10,368 nucleotides of DNA from NCBI GenBank assembly GCA_020354275.1, contig CP070645.1, positions 79,848 through 90,215 of the forward strand, read 5' to 3'. The notes beneath the pieces are model-generated. The model was not told the DNA's origin, did no database searches, and worked only from the letters and a program-made list of their open reading frames with translations. Shown in pieces: positions 1 to 6,474 of this stretch. Each line of letters begins with the position of its first letter. The stretch's first letter is position 1. Both the position numbers and the translations under genes were made by a program. The stretch comes from Dehalococcoidales bacterium. GTDB taxonomy: Bacteria > Chloroflexota > Dehalococcoidia > Dehalococcoidales > UBA2162.

Positions 1-542
1 CGCCACTTGATTAGTTCGGTTATGTCTGTTGTGTTATCGAACAACTCGCCGATTACCGAGCGGTAAATCTGGTCTGCGTGATTCTCCAGCCGGTTAATCT
101 CGACACAGTGTTCGAGTACATGTTTCAGTTTGGCGTGGTGACGGAGTAACGGAATGGCGATGGCTATCTCATTGGTTGCCTTTACGATGGTATCGGAAAG
201 TTCTATGATGGGTTGCGCCGGACGACTTACCTTATATATGAATATGCAGTCAGCCGCGTGGTGGATAAAATCAGTAACGTCATCCATACTGTGGGCCAGG
301 CGGGCGATATCTTCTCTGTCGAACGGGGTAACGAAGGTGCGGTTTAGCTGTTCAATTATCTGGTGGGTGATCCTGTCGCCTTCGTGCTCAAGTTCGGTTA
401 TTTCCGCAACCTTTTCACCGACGTTCTCCCATTTGTCAACCAGCTGGTCAATTTGCTCGGCAGCTTTTACCATGTTCTGGGCGCTGGCCTCAAAGAGCTC
501 AAAGAATTTCTCTGTGCGGGGAATAAAAGGGAACTTGAGCAA
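1..542 (-). CDS. DUF47/PhoU-like phosphate transport accessory protein (3' end outside window)
   Basis: This gene runs off the left edge. The visible ~180 residues are helical and charged and match the DUF47/TIGR00153 PhoU-like family: an N-terminal Phe-rich stretch (LKFPFIPRTEKFFELFE), the ITELEHEGDRITHQII segment, then FDREDIARLAHSMDDVTDFI and a later NRLENHADQIYR segment. The family keeps acidic E/D-x3-D pairs in helical repeats that bind metal, and both ELEHEGD and RLENHAD are visible here. Members usually sit next to a Pit-type low-affinity phosphate permease and are thought to modulate it in the cytosol; such a gene would lie just left of the window. Start: an AAGGAGG at 550-556 lies only 1 nt from the ATG at 548 but 7 nt from a TTG at 542, so I place the start at the TTG; the ATG would add two residues. 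Family assignment is confident; the role in phosphate uptake is inferred from the family. Confidence 0.88.
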   Translation of the reverse strand, partial: MLKFPFIPRTEKFFELFEASAQNMVKAAEQIDQLVDKWENVGEKVAEITELEHEGDRITHQIIEQLNRTFVTPFDREDIARLAHSMDDVTDFIHHAADCIFIYKVSRPAQPIIELSDTIVKATNEIAIAIPLLRHHAKLKHVLEHCVEINRLENHADQIYRSVIGELFDNTTDITELIKW

Positions 543-560
543 GGTCATTCCTCCTTGGTT

Positions 561-574
561 GTAAACTGTAAACT
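561..574. repeat. Tandem 7-bp repeat in the DUF47 leader
   Basis: Two exact copies of GTAAACT lie head to tail (561-567, 568-574); on the minus strand they read as TTTACA repeats just upstream of the ribosome binding site of the phosphate-type gene. Short direct repeats can be response-regulator sites, but the 7-bp period does not match a standard Pho box and the position is downstream of the predicted promoter, so a regulatory role is only a guess. Confidence 0.35.
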
Positions 575-634
575 ATGCCAAAGAGTCCCCGGGAGTTGAG
601 GGGGTAATAACGAAGATTCCGTAGTGATACCACC

Positions 635-662
635 GTGAGTTTAGCCCAGAAAGGTATATAAT
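635..662 (+). promoter_or_regulatory. Weak candidate promoter for the DUF362 gene (perfect -10, poor -35)
   Basis: A perfect TATAAT at 657-662 stands about 45 bp before the DUF362 start. The best -35 at an allowed spacing is GTGAGT (635-640, 16-nt spacer), only three of six matches, so activation by another factor or a chance match are both possible. Confidence 0.3.
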
Positions 663-667
663 GTCAA
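638..667 (-). promoter_or_regulatory. Candidate sigma70-type promoter for the DUF47 gene
   Basis: On the minus strand a perfect -35 TTGACA (667-662) is followed after 18 nt by TAAACT (643-638), four of six matches to TATAAT. Transcription would start near 631 and give a leader of about 90 nt before the DUF47 start. The -35 overlaps a plus-strand TATAAT by six bases, so the two divergent promoters may interfere. Confidence 0.5.
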
Positions 668-708
668 GATGAATAAGGGCTATATGGTGATGTGAATACT
701 GTAATTGT

Positions 709-1893
709 GTGCGATGGTCAGCCAATCTGGCTGGCACTGTATTTTTTATTTCGGTTATAATTGTTGGGTTAAGCGGCTGTGGGGTTAGTACAGTGTTTGG
801 TAAAGGGGAAAGAAGAGACAGCCAGCAGGGGACACCGCTGGCGCGCCGAGAGTTCCTTAAAGGTATAACCCTGCTGGGAGGGCTGGCGGTGTTAGCCTCG
901 CTGGTGCCTGCTTGCCTGCGAAAGGACGAAGCCGTACCGGAAACCGCTTTGCCAACAATAACGGATAACTCACCGGAGGCTGCTGAGGAGGGAATCATGG
1001 TAAGCAAAATAGGCTTGGTATGTACCGGTAATCGGGCAGAAGGCGTAGTAAGGGCAATCGACCTGCTCCAGTCCAACCCGGTGCAGGGTAAGGCGGTTGT
1101 GCTCAAACCCAATTTCAATTCGGCTGATGCTGCCCCGGGCTCGACGCACAACGATACCCTGCGTGCCCTTATTATCAAGCTTAAGGAGATGGGGGCTACC
1201 AGAATTACCCTGGCCGAACGGAGCGGACCGGGGGACAGCACCCGCCAGGTAATGGAGAAAAAGGGCGTCCTGGACATGGCCGGTGAACTGGGCTTTGACA
1301 TCGTTAACCTCGAAGAACTGGGGGCAGAGGGGTGGGTCCACCTGAAACCCGAGAACAGCCACTGGCGGGACGGCTTCCACTTTCCCAGGGTTTACCGCGA
1401 AGCTGAATGTATCGTGCAGACCTGTTGCCTGAAGACGCATGCCTTTGGCGGGCACTTCACCCTTTCTCTCAAAAATTCGGTGGGCACCGTGCCCAGGGCG
1501 GGGTATCCCTACATGCAGGAACTGCATTCGTCTCCGTACCAGAGACAGATGATTGCCGAGATTAATACCGCCTATTCCCCGGATATAGTATTGCTGGACG
1601 GGGTGGAGGCATTCGTTGACGGCGGTCCGGCACGGGGCACAAGGGTTGATGTCGGGGTTATGCTGGCTGGTAGTGACCGGGTGGCAATCGATGCCGTGGG
1701 TGTGGCCTTACTGCGCTTACTGGGCACTACACCCGAGGTCAGCCGCGGGCCAATCTTCAAACAGGAACAGATTGCCCGGGCGTCTGAGCTGGGGCTGGGG
1801 GTCAACTCACCCGACCAGATTGAGATTGTAACCGGCGATCCTGAAAGCGAGGCCTTTACCGGAAAAATCAGGGAAATCCTGCTTAAGGAGTAG
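709..1893 (+). CDS. DUF362 domain protein with Tat-type lipoprotein signal
   Basis: A 394-residue DUF362 protein, a family of uncharacterised proteins often linked to iron-sulfur and anaerobic metabolism. The domain spans roughly residues 97-390: the conserved VVLKPNFN block (about 131-138), a region rich in GATRITLAERSG, the CCLKTHAFGGHFTLSLKNSVG block and VLLDGVEAFVDGGP. No ferredoxin CxxCxxC cluster is present, unlike some members. The N-terminus carries two export-like segments: a hydrophobic helix ending in LSGC (Cys24), then a twin-arginine motif RREFLKG (46-52), a hydrophobic stretch and a second lipobox-like LVPAC (Cys69). The second fits a Tat lipoprotein signal, so the true start may be GTG 793. 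The GTG at 709 has no clear ribosome binding site. By contrast, an ideal AGGAGG (986-991) stands 5 nt before an in-frame ATG at 997, exactly where the catalytic-type domain begins. The stop lies 3 nt from the end of the convergent DsbA-like gene. Domain call is firm; start and location are uncertain. Confidence 0.85.
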   Translation: MRWSANLAGTVFFISVIIVGLSGCGVSTVFGKGERRDSQQGTPLARREFLKGITLLGGLAVLASLVPACLRKDEAVPETALPTITDNSPEAAEEGIMVSKIGLVCTGNRAEGVVRAIDLLQSNPVQGKAVVLKPNFNSADAAPGSTHNDTLRALIIKLKEMGATRITLAERSGPGDSTRQVMEKKGVLDMAGELGFDIVNLEELGAEGWVHLKPENSHWRDGFHFPRVYREAECIVQTCCLKTHAFGGHFTLSLKNSVGTVPRAGYPYMQELHSSPYQRQMIAEINTAYSPDIVLLDGVEAFVDGGPARGTRVDVGVMLAGSDRVAIDAVGVALLRLLGTTPEVSRGPIFKQEQIARASELGLGVNSPDQIEIVTGDPESEAFTGKIREILLKE

Positions 1894-1896
1894 GTG

Positions 1897-2532
1897 TTAC
1901 CTGTTGGGCCTGGCCGGTCTCTTTACCTCCTGGATGTTTCTCCTGTTCTCCGCCAGCTGACGTATTTCGGTAAAGACGGAAAGGCTATCTTCTGGTGCTG
2001 GCGGGGGTGACATCTTCAGGAATACCGCCTGTTCCTCCGGGAAGACTAGTGTCGGTGTGCCGAAGATACCCAGATTATCGACAGCATGGGTATGGTCCTG
2101 GGCAAGGCGGTCGAGTATTTGCCGGTCATCGAGGTCTTTCTTAAATCTGTCGATGTCCAGGCCGACACTCCCGGCTAGCTCGACGAGGGTGTTGGTATTG
2201 GCGATGTCACGGCGCTGCTCATTCCGGGCCCGGATTAGGGCCATGTGGTAAGAGTAAAAGGCGTCTTCACCCTGGTTACGGGCGGCTTGGGCAGCCCGGA
2301 AAGCGCGCAACCCGCGACCGGGGTAGTCATCCGGCTGTTCCCATATTTTCCACCCCGCCCCCTGCTGGCTGTTGACCTGTTCCAGGCTGAAAAACCTCCA
2401 GTTGACGGTCAATTTCGGCCCCAGGCTCTCCTGTACCTTCTGCAACCAAACTGCTGCCGTGTAAACAAAGGGTCAGAGATAGTCGAAATAGACATCTACG
2501 GATAAGGTGTCATTGGTTTCGTCGCTGGTCAT
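1897..2532 (-). CDS. DsbA/FrnE-family thioredoxin-fold protein, probable selenoprotein (in-frame TGA read as selenocysteine)
   Basis: Read from ATG 2532 to the stop at 1897 this is a 211-residue DsbA-like (FrnE/2-hydroxychromene-2-carboxylate-isomerase-like) thiol oxidoreductase, with one in-frame TGA at codon 20 (2475-2473). The start has an AGGAGG 6 nt upstream. Residues 12-24 read V-D-V-Y-F-D-Y-L-(TGA)-P-F-V-Y: the beta1 strand and the start of the active-site helix, where the family has its N-terminal catalytic Cys. The second Cys of a CxxC is Val23, so the site is a single Sec. The alpha-helical insert follows (about 65-150) and the thioredoxin cis-proline motif GTPT is at 158-161 (Pro160). 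A SECIS-like hairpin follows the TGA. There is no signal peptide, so the protein is probably cytosolic. It is the last gene of the TatD-DUF167-TolB-like operon, 10 nt after the lipoprotein gene. A TTG at 2445 could start a truncated form lacking the active site, which I consider an artefact. Alternatives are a sequencing error or a nonsense mutation of a Cys codon. Confidence 0.82.
2436..2475 (-). promoter_or_regulatory. Candidate bacterial SECIS element following the UGA
   Basis: Numbering the U of the UGA as 1, nucleotides 19-23 (GCAGC) pair with 30-34 (GUUGC), one pair being G-U, around a six-base apical loop AGUUUG. The loop has G-U at its second and third positions, as expected for SelB recognition, at nucleotides 25-26, close to the 23-24 of E. 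coli fdhF. A lower stem can form between CCUUU (5-9) and GAAGG (36-40), separated from the upper stem by an asymmetric internal loop. It sits inside the coding sequence directly after the stop, as bacterial SECIS elements do. Folding was done by eye only. Confidence 0.6.
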
Positions 2533-2542
2533 TGTCAGCCTC

Positions 2543-3781
2543 CTATTCTTTGGACAATTTTATAGCATGGATGGTAGGGCCTATCATGATTTCCTTCTCG
2601 TAAACGACATAGTCGCCGCAGACCATTGGTCTCATCCACACTTGTCGTTGTGTAAATCTCATGTCCTGCCCGCCGACTTCCAAGGTATATTCACCTTCTG
2701 TTAGGGAGGGAACGAGCTGTGTTTCCTGTTTGGTATCGAGGTTATAGAGATAGATTTCGGCTGCCCCTGACTTACCTCCTTCTATGATATCGCCGGCAGT
2801 ATTACCCTGGCTGATACGGGCATCCGCCCAGACTATAAGGTTCTTATATATAGAGGGATATGAATTATAGGCAACAAATCCACTTTCTGATATCTTGATT
2901 TCCCGGCTGTCTTTCATATCATGGAGGAAGATATCTGCTTCTCTGGCTTCCCACTCCCGTAACCAGACGATACGGCCATCATCAATCACCGGATGACAGT
3001 CATTACCCGGATAAGTCGTAATACGTTTTTCCTGGCCTGTAGTCAGGTTATATACGTATATCTCATTATTGTCGTGCTGTCGGTAATAACCATCTTGAGA
3101 TAGTTCAGCATACCGGCTGTCCGTCCAGACAACAAGGTCACCGCTGATACCCAAATCATTCTCCATAATCGAATTGGTCGAAGTAAGCCTTCTCTCCTGG
3201 TTTGTGTTGAGGTCGTAAGCGTAGACATCGTAATAGTGCGGATAACGGTTCTCCGCTTCATGCCGGGTATCCAACCAGACGATGGTGTCACCGTATATCC
3301 TGGGTTCCGTCTGGGCATGTTCCTCGGTAGTAATCTGTTGCAACTCGCCAGTTTTGAGGTCAAGGAGAAAGACATCCCAGTTGAGGGAGACTATATCTTT
3401 CTGGGGGGATTCCCGCATCTCCTGGCTGTAGTAACAGGATGCCCATACTACCCTGTCATTATAGATGGAAGGTTCGTCTACTAGGTAGTTAACGGGAAAC
3501 TCGGTAACCCTTTGTTTCTCTCTGGTATGCAGGTTATATGTAGAGATATACTGCGCTTCTAACCCACCGCTAAAGATATACTCGGTCCCGATAAAAATGT
3601 CTCCCCAGATAGCCTGCGGGGAATACTGCCAGTGTTCACCAATCTGCCAGTGTTTACCAATCTGCCAGCTTTCCGATGACGGTTTACAGGCAGAAAGACC
3701 ACCTATCACCAGTATAGGTAAAACCAGCACTATTATCAGCCTTTTCACTTTTAACTCCCAGACCGGAAAATATTCCCTCAT
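2543..3781 (-). CDS. TolB-like beta-propeller lipoprotein
   Basis: A 412-residue exported protein made of about seven repeats of the type IYGDxIVWxDxR, for example SIYNDRVVWASC, RIYGDTIVWLDTR, GISGDLVVWTDSR and SIYKNLIVWADAR, each followed by a strand such as DVYAYDLNTNQERRLT or EIYVYNLTTGQEKRIT. This is the pattern of a TolB/WD40-like beta-propeller. A signal peptide with lipobox LSAC ends at Cys32, so the mature protein should be a lipid-anchored surface propeller; the ligand is unknown. The ATG at 3781 overlaps the stop of the DUF167 gene (ATGA), which suggests translational coupling. A GTG at 3748, six nt after GGGAG, would give a neater signal peptide starting M-K-R-L and is a serious alternative start. 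Just after the lipobox lies a short duplicated stretch (WQIGKHWQIGEHWQ). It is cotranscribed with TatD and DUF167 upstream and the DsbA-like gene downstream; no functional link is evident. Confidence 0.85.
   Translation of the reverse strand: MREYFPVWELKVKRLIIVLVLPILVIGGLSACKPSSESWQIGKHWQIGEHWQYSPQAIWGDIFIGTEYIFSGGLEAQYISTYNLHTREKQRVTEFPVNYLVDEPSIYNDRVVWASCYYSQEMRESPQKDIVSLNWDVFLLDLKTGELQQITTEEHAQTEPRIYGDTIVWLDTRHEAENRYPHYYDVYAYDLNTNQERRLTSTNSIMENDLGISGDLVVWTDSRYAELSQDGYYRQHDNNEIYVYNLTTGQEKRITTYPGNDCHPVIDDGRIVWLREWEAREADIFLHDMKDSREIKISESGFVAYNSYPSIYKNLIVWADARISQGNTAGDIIEGGKSGAAEIYLYNLDTKQETQLVPSLTEGEYTLEVGGQDMRFTQRQVWMRPMVCGDYVVYEKEIMIGPTIHAIKLSKE
3626..3670. repeat. 18-bp in-frame tandem repeat inside the TolB-like gene
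   Basis: Two 18-bp copies (3626-3643 and 3644-3661), differing at one base, followed by a 9-bp partial third copy (3662-3670). The period is a multiple of three, so the repeat adds six-residue units of the form W-Q-I-G-(K/E)-H to the protein without breaking the frame. It lies between the lipid-anchored Cys and the propeller and looks like a replication-slippage product that may vary between strains. Confidence 0.8.
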
Positions 3782-4068
3782 GCAGAATGCCCCTGGTGTT
3801 TGAGGAGTTGAGCATTAACCTCTGCCGGTGTCAGTCCTCTGATAGCTATAACCTTATTACGGCTGGTCTGGCCTTTTTCAATAGTTATGTTGCTCCTGGC
3901 TGTCTCTAGTATGTCACTGAGGAACTTTACCAACTCGCGGTTGGCCTTTCCCCTGGTCGGTGGCGCTGCAATCTTGAGGTGCCAGACATCATCAGTGAAG
4001 CTGGCCACTCTATTTTGACTGGCACCGGGCTGGACCTGGATCATGATTATTGATCTTCCTTGCGCCAT
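3778..4068 (-). CDS. DUF167/YggU-family protein (UPF0235)
   Basis: A 96-residue protein with the DUF167 pattern: an N-terminal strand IQVQPGASQNRV, then the hallmark LKIAAPPTRGKANRELVKFLSDIL block (about residues 32-55) and a C-terminal NITIEKGQTSRNKVIAIRGLT. Length and motif order are normal for the family, which has no settled biochemical role. The fold is a small alpha/beta domain and the protein should be cytosolic. An AAGGA lies 8 nt upstream of the ATG at 4068. The gene is 34 bp after TatD, and its stop overlaps the start of the TolB-like gene by four bases, so it is the second gene of that operon. The family assignment is secure; nothing in the sequence says what it does here. Confidence 0.92.
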   Translation of the reverse strand: MAQGRSIIMIQVQPGASQNRVASFTDDVWHLKIAAPPTRGKANRELVKFLSDILETARSNITIEKGQTSRNKVIAIRGLTPAEVNAQLLKHQGHSA

Positions 4069-4102
4069 AGGGGGAGTCCTTCCGAAGTCGGGTTTTTATA
4101 TA

Positions 4103-4945
4103 TCAGTCTTGGGGTATAGCAAACAGCTGGCGGGCATTACGGGTTGTTTCTATGGCGATTGTTTCCCATGTTTCCCCCCTGAACCCGGCTATGGTGTCCA
4201 CCGTATAGGTGATATAGGCTGGTTCATTACGCTTGCCTCGATAAGCCTGTGGGGGCAGGAAGGGGCAGTCGGTTTCTACTATCAGACGGTTATTGGGGAT
4301 GTAGCGGATGACATCATGAAGGTACCCCGAAGAGGGATAACCGATGTAGGCGCCGAGGGAAACAAAGAAATCCATATTAAGATATTGTCTGGCCATATCA
4401 ATGACGTTGTTGAAGCAGTGGACGACTCCTCTGGGTGTTCCACCTGACTGGTGATGGCGGGAAGTCCAGTTATGGAGTATGGGCAGTATGTCTTTCTCCG
4501 CCTGGCGGCAGTGAATAACTACCGGGAGGTCAAGCCTCACCGCCAGTTCCAACTGCCACTCGAGCACCCTCAGTTGCGTCTCCCTGGGTGAGTAGTTGCG
4601 GTAGAAGTCCAGCCCCGTTTCACCGATGGCCACCACTTTGGGGTGTTCAGATAGACTGACCAGGCTTTCAATGTCATCCTCCTTTACCTGGCTGGCCTGG
4701 TGAGGGTGAAAACCAGCCATGACCAGAATCCCGGGATTGCTTTCCGCCAGCTTTATTGCTTCATTGCTGGACTCCAGGCCCATCCCGACGGTTATAATCG
4801 TGCTGACGCCTTTGTTCTGTGCCCTGGAGATTACCCCGGCACGGTCGGAATTAAAGGTTTCCATATCCAGGTGGGCGTGGGTGTCAATGATGTCGGGTCT
4901 TCTCTCTGCTTCGTTTCTTCCGCTTGAAGGAATGCTGTTGGTCAT
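4103..4945 (-). CDS. TatD-family metal-dependent hydrolase (DNase)
   Basis: A 280-residue TatD-family TIM-barrel metallohydrolase; characterised members are Mg-dependent 3'-5' exonucleases or D-aminoacyl-tRNA hydrolases. All metal-site motifs are visible: DTHAHLD (His23, His25), GFHPH (78-82), GETGLDFYR (Glu109), VIHCRQA (His145), VHCF (His176) and VETDCPFLPP (Asp226). The ATG at 4945 is chosen because the frame upstream (to a GTG at 5023) lacks family similarity and would run into the region shared with the divergent ATPase gene. The ribosome binding site is poor (a G-rich run 7 nt before the ATG). The ~18 residues before the barrel are polar and unlike the short usual N-terminus, so a little uncertainty in the start remains. 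It heads the four-gene operon ending in the selenoprotein candidate. Confidence 0.93.
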   Translation of the reverse strand: MTNSIPSSGRNEAERRPDIIDTHAHLDMETFNSDRAGVISRAQNKGVSTIITVGMGLESSNEAIKLAESNPGILVMAGFHPHQASQVKEDDIESLVSLSEHPKVVAIGETGLDFYRNYSPRETQLRVLEWQLELAVRLDLPVVIHCRQAEKDILPILHNWTSRHHQSGGTPRGVVHCFNNVIDMARQYLNMDFFVSLGAYIGYPSSGYLHDVIRYIPNNRLIVETDCPFLPPQAYRGKRNEPAYITYTVDTIAGFRGETWETIAIETTRNARQLFAIPQD

Positions 4946-5061
4946 AAGTTTGCCCCCGTCGTCTGGTCTGAAACCCCTGTAAAAACACGGTGTTATGCGA
5001 TAGTATAGAAGTGTCAATACCACTATAGTAAATTACGCCTGGCAATTGCAACAGGGGATGG

Positions 5062-5973
5062 ATGATGGCCGATAAAGCTGACCAGGCTACTAAGGGAAGT
5101 ATCACCATGTTTACCGGTAAAGGCGGGGTCGGTAAAACGACCTGTGCGGCTGCCACGGCGTTGCACCATTCTTCCCGGGGGGGACGGACACTGGCTATTT
5201 CAACCGATGCTACCCCTTCATTATCGCACATATTTTCCATAACAGACGGTGATAAACCCGCCCGTGTCACCGAGTCGCTGTATGTCAATGAACTCGGTAT
5301 TGCCGAAGTGAAGGAGATGTGGGACAAGAAGTTCGGCCGCGAGGTGTACGAGGTATTCTCCTCTCTGGTTGACATTGAGTATCCCGAATTTGTTGATTTC
5401 ATGACGTCGGTGCTTCCGGGGCTTAGCGATGAGTTCATGGTTGACTATATAAGGGAGCTGGCCTGTGCCGGGGAGTACCAGGCCATTGTCTGGGATACGG
5501 CCCCGCTGGGACAAACGCTGGCCCTGCTGAAAACCCCGGCCCTGCTGGGTCAGCATTTAAAGATGGCGCCGCGTATCTACTCGAAGCTGAAGCTGGGGCA
5601 GAGGAGCCGCGAACCGGTGTTGGATATCCTGAGGCGGTGGGAAGAGCTTTCCGCGGTTAACATGGATTTTTTACGCAATGAAGTAGAGTTCGTGGTCGTT
5701 ACCATACCGGAAGCGCTGGCCGTGGAACAGCTGGAGGGCGTATTCGGTGAGATGAACGCGTACGGGTTGCCGGTGCAGCAGCTGGTAATAAACAACGTGG
5801 TCAGGGATGACGGCTCGGACTTTTTGACCACCAGGAGCCGACAGCAGAGGAGCTACCTTGACCATATCCACGATAGATATTCGGAGCTGGCGATAATCGA
5901 GCTGCCCATGTTCCCCTACGAGCTAAAGGGCATCGATAGGTTGAAAGAACTTGAGAAAAACCTGTGCCGGTAA
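5062..5973 (+). CDS. ArsA/Get3-type ATPase, single domain
   Basis: A 303-residue P-loop ATPase of the SIMIBI class, ArsA/TRC40 branch. Deviant Walker A GKGGVGKTT at 19-27 with the signature Lys20; switch I STDATPSLSHIF at 47-58, matching the DPAHSLSD type; switch II VWDTAPLGQTLALL at 143-156, matching DTAPTGHTLRLL. A hydrophobic middle region (about 112-195, with VLPGLSDEFM and LLKTPALL) corresponds to the helical client- or metalloid-handling part. ArsA proteins drive arsenite export; Get3/TRC40 proteins deliver tail-anchored proteins. I see neither the Get3 CxxC zinc motif nor an arsenic operon around it, so the substrate is open. AGGGG at 5053-5057 serves the tandem ATGs at 5062 and 5065. 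The gene is divergent from TatD and convergent with the SnoaL-like gene, and appears to be a single-gene unit. Confidence 0.88.
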   Translation: MMADKADQATKGSITMFTGKGGVGKTTCAAATALHHSSRGGRTLAISTDATPSLSHIFSITDGDKPARVTESLYVNELGIAEVKEMWDKKFGREVYEVFSSLVDIEYPEFVDFMTSVLPGLSDEFMVDYIRELACAGEYQAIVWDTAPLGQTLALLKTPALLGQHLKMAPRIYSKLKLGQRSREPVLDILRRWEELSAVNMDFLRNEVEFVVVTIPEALAVEQLEGVFGEMNAYGLPVQQLVINNVVRDDGSDFLTTRSRQQRSYLDHIHDRYSELAIIELPMFPYELKGIDRLKELEKNLCR

Positions 5974-6011
5974 CGGGGACGAGTATCGTTATTATGGGTC
6001 GGCTGACTTTT

Positions 6012-6428
6012 TCAGATAATCTCCAGACCGGTCAGTGGTGATTGCATACCGCAGATGAGCTTCCAGCCGTTCTCTGTCCGCAGCCATGTATGGGTAGCCC
6101 TTTCGTGCTCGACGAATTCGCTGCCGTCCTCTTTTATTGCCCTGGTGTGGAGTTCAAAGTAGGTGATTGCGGTATCACCGTAGACGCGGACCGATAGTGG
6201 GTGCGGCTTGAAGCTCAGTGTATCTTGCCGTAGCTTCGAAAATGCCTGAGCTACATGCTGACGGAACCCTTCTTTATTCAGTGGTGATGACTGGCTGCTG
6301 TACCAGGCGATACCGTATTCGTGCCAGAAGGAAAGGAAGCTGTCCAGGTCGGCCGATTCGGCATATCCCCAGTAGGCTGCTTCGTGGCGCCATACTTCAT
6401 TTTCAGAATCCGGCTTTACCGTCATCAT
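6012..6428 (-). CDS. SnoaL/DUF4440-like (NTF2-fold) protein
   Basis: A 138-residue single-domain protein of the NTF2-like cone fold. The visible pattern is typical of SnoaL/DUF4440 members: an N-terminal helix with EVWRHEAAYWGYAESADLDSFLSFWHE, then LSVRVYGDTAITYFELHTRAIKEDG and the C-terminal ATHTWLRTENGWKLICGMQS, where the W-x5-GWK motif is characteristic. Such proteins are small cytosolic enzymes or ligand-binding domains with varied or unknown substrates. It starts at ATG 6428 (an ATG at 6425 is equally possible) with no strong ribosome binding site. It lies 46 bp after the DinB-like gene and is the last gene of the minus-strand cluster led by the PHP gene. The stop lies 38 bp from that of the ATPase gene, and I see no convincing terminator between them. 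Confidence 0.82.
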   Translation of the reverse strand: MMTVKPDSENEVWRHEAAYWGYAESADLDSFLSFWHEYGIAWYSSQSSPLNKEGFRQHVAQAFSKLRQDTLSFKPHPLSVRVYGDTAITYFELHTRAIKEDGSEFVEHERATHTWLRTENGWKLICGMQSPLTGLEII

Positions 6429-6474
6429 ACTACCACTGTTTTAATGGTAATCTATTACTTAAAGGTTCACCTGC

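Noticed and set aside
154..599. Plus-strand open frames opposite the DUF47 gene
   Set aside because: Their translations resemble no protein family, whereas the minus strand gives a clear DUF47/PhoU-like sequence throughout.
669..695. Eight-codon leader peptide before the DUF362 gene
   Set aside because: No ribosome binding site and no attenuator-like structure follows it.
573..1527. Minus-strand open frames opposite the DUF362 gene
   Set aside because: Low-complexity translations rich in Ser, Pro and Arg, antisense to a recognised domain protein.
1897..2445. Shorter DsbA-like gene starting at TTG 2445
   Set aside because: It lacks the first strand and the catalytic position of the fold and has no good ribosome binding site, while ATG 2532 has an ideal one and the translation between matches the family on both sides of the TGA.
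4946..5023. N-terminal extension of TatD to GTG 5023
   Set aside because: No family similarity, and it would fill the divergent intergenic region.
4989..5029. Promoters between TatD and the ArsA-type gene
   Set aside because: A minus-strand TTGACA (5017-5012) and -10-like TATACT and TATAGT hexamers exist, but none pairs with a partner at an acceptable spacing.
5974..6011. Bidirectional terminator between the ATPase and SnoaL-like genes
   Set aside because: Only a 3-bp stem before a short T-run can be drawn; not convincing.
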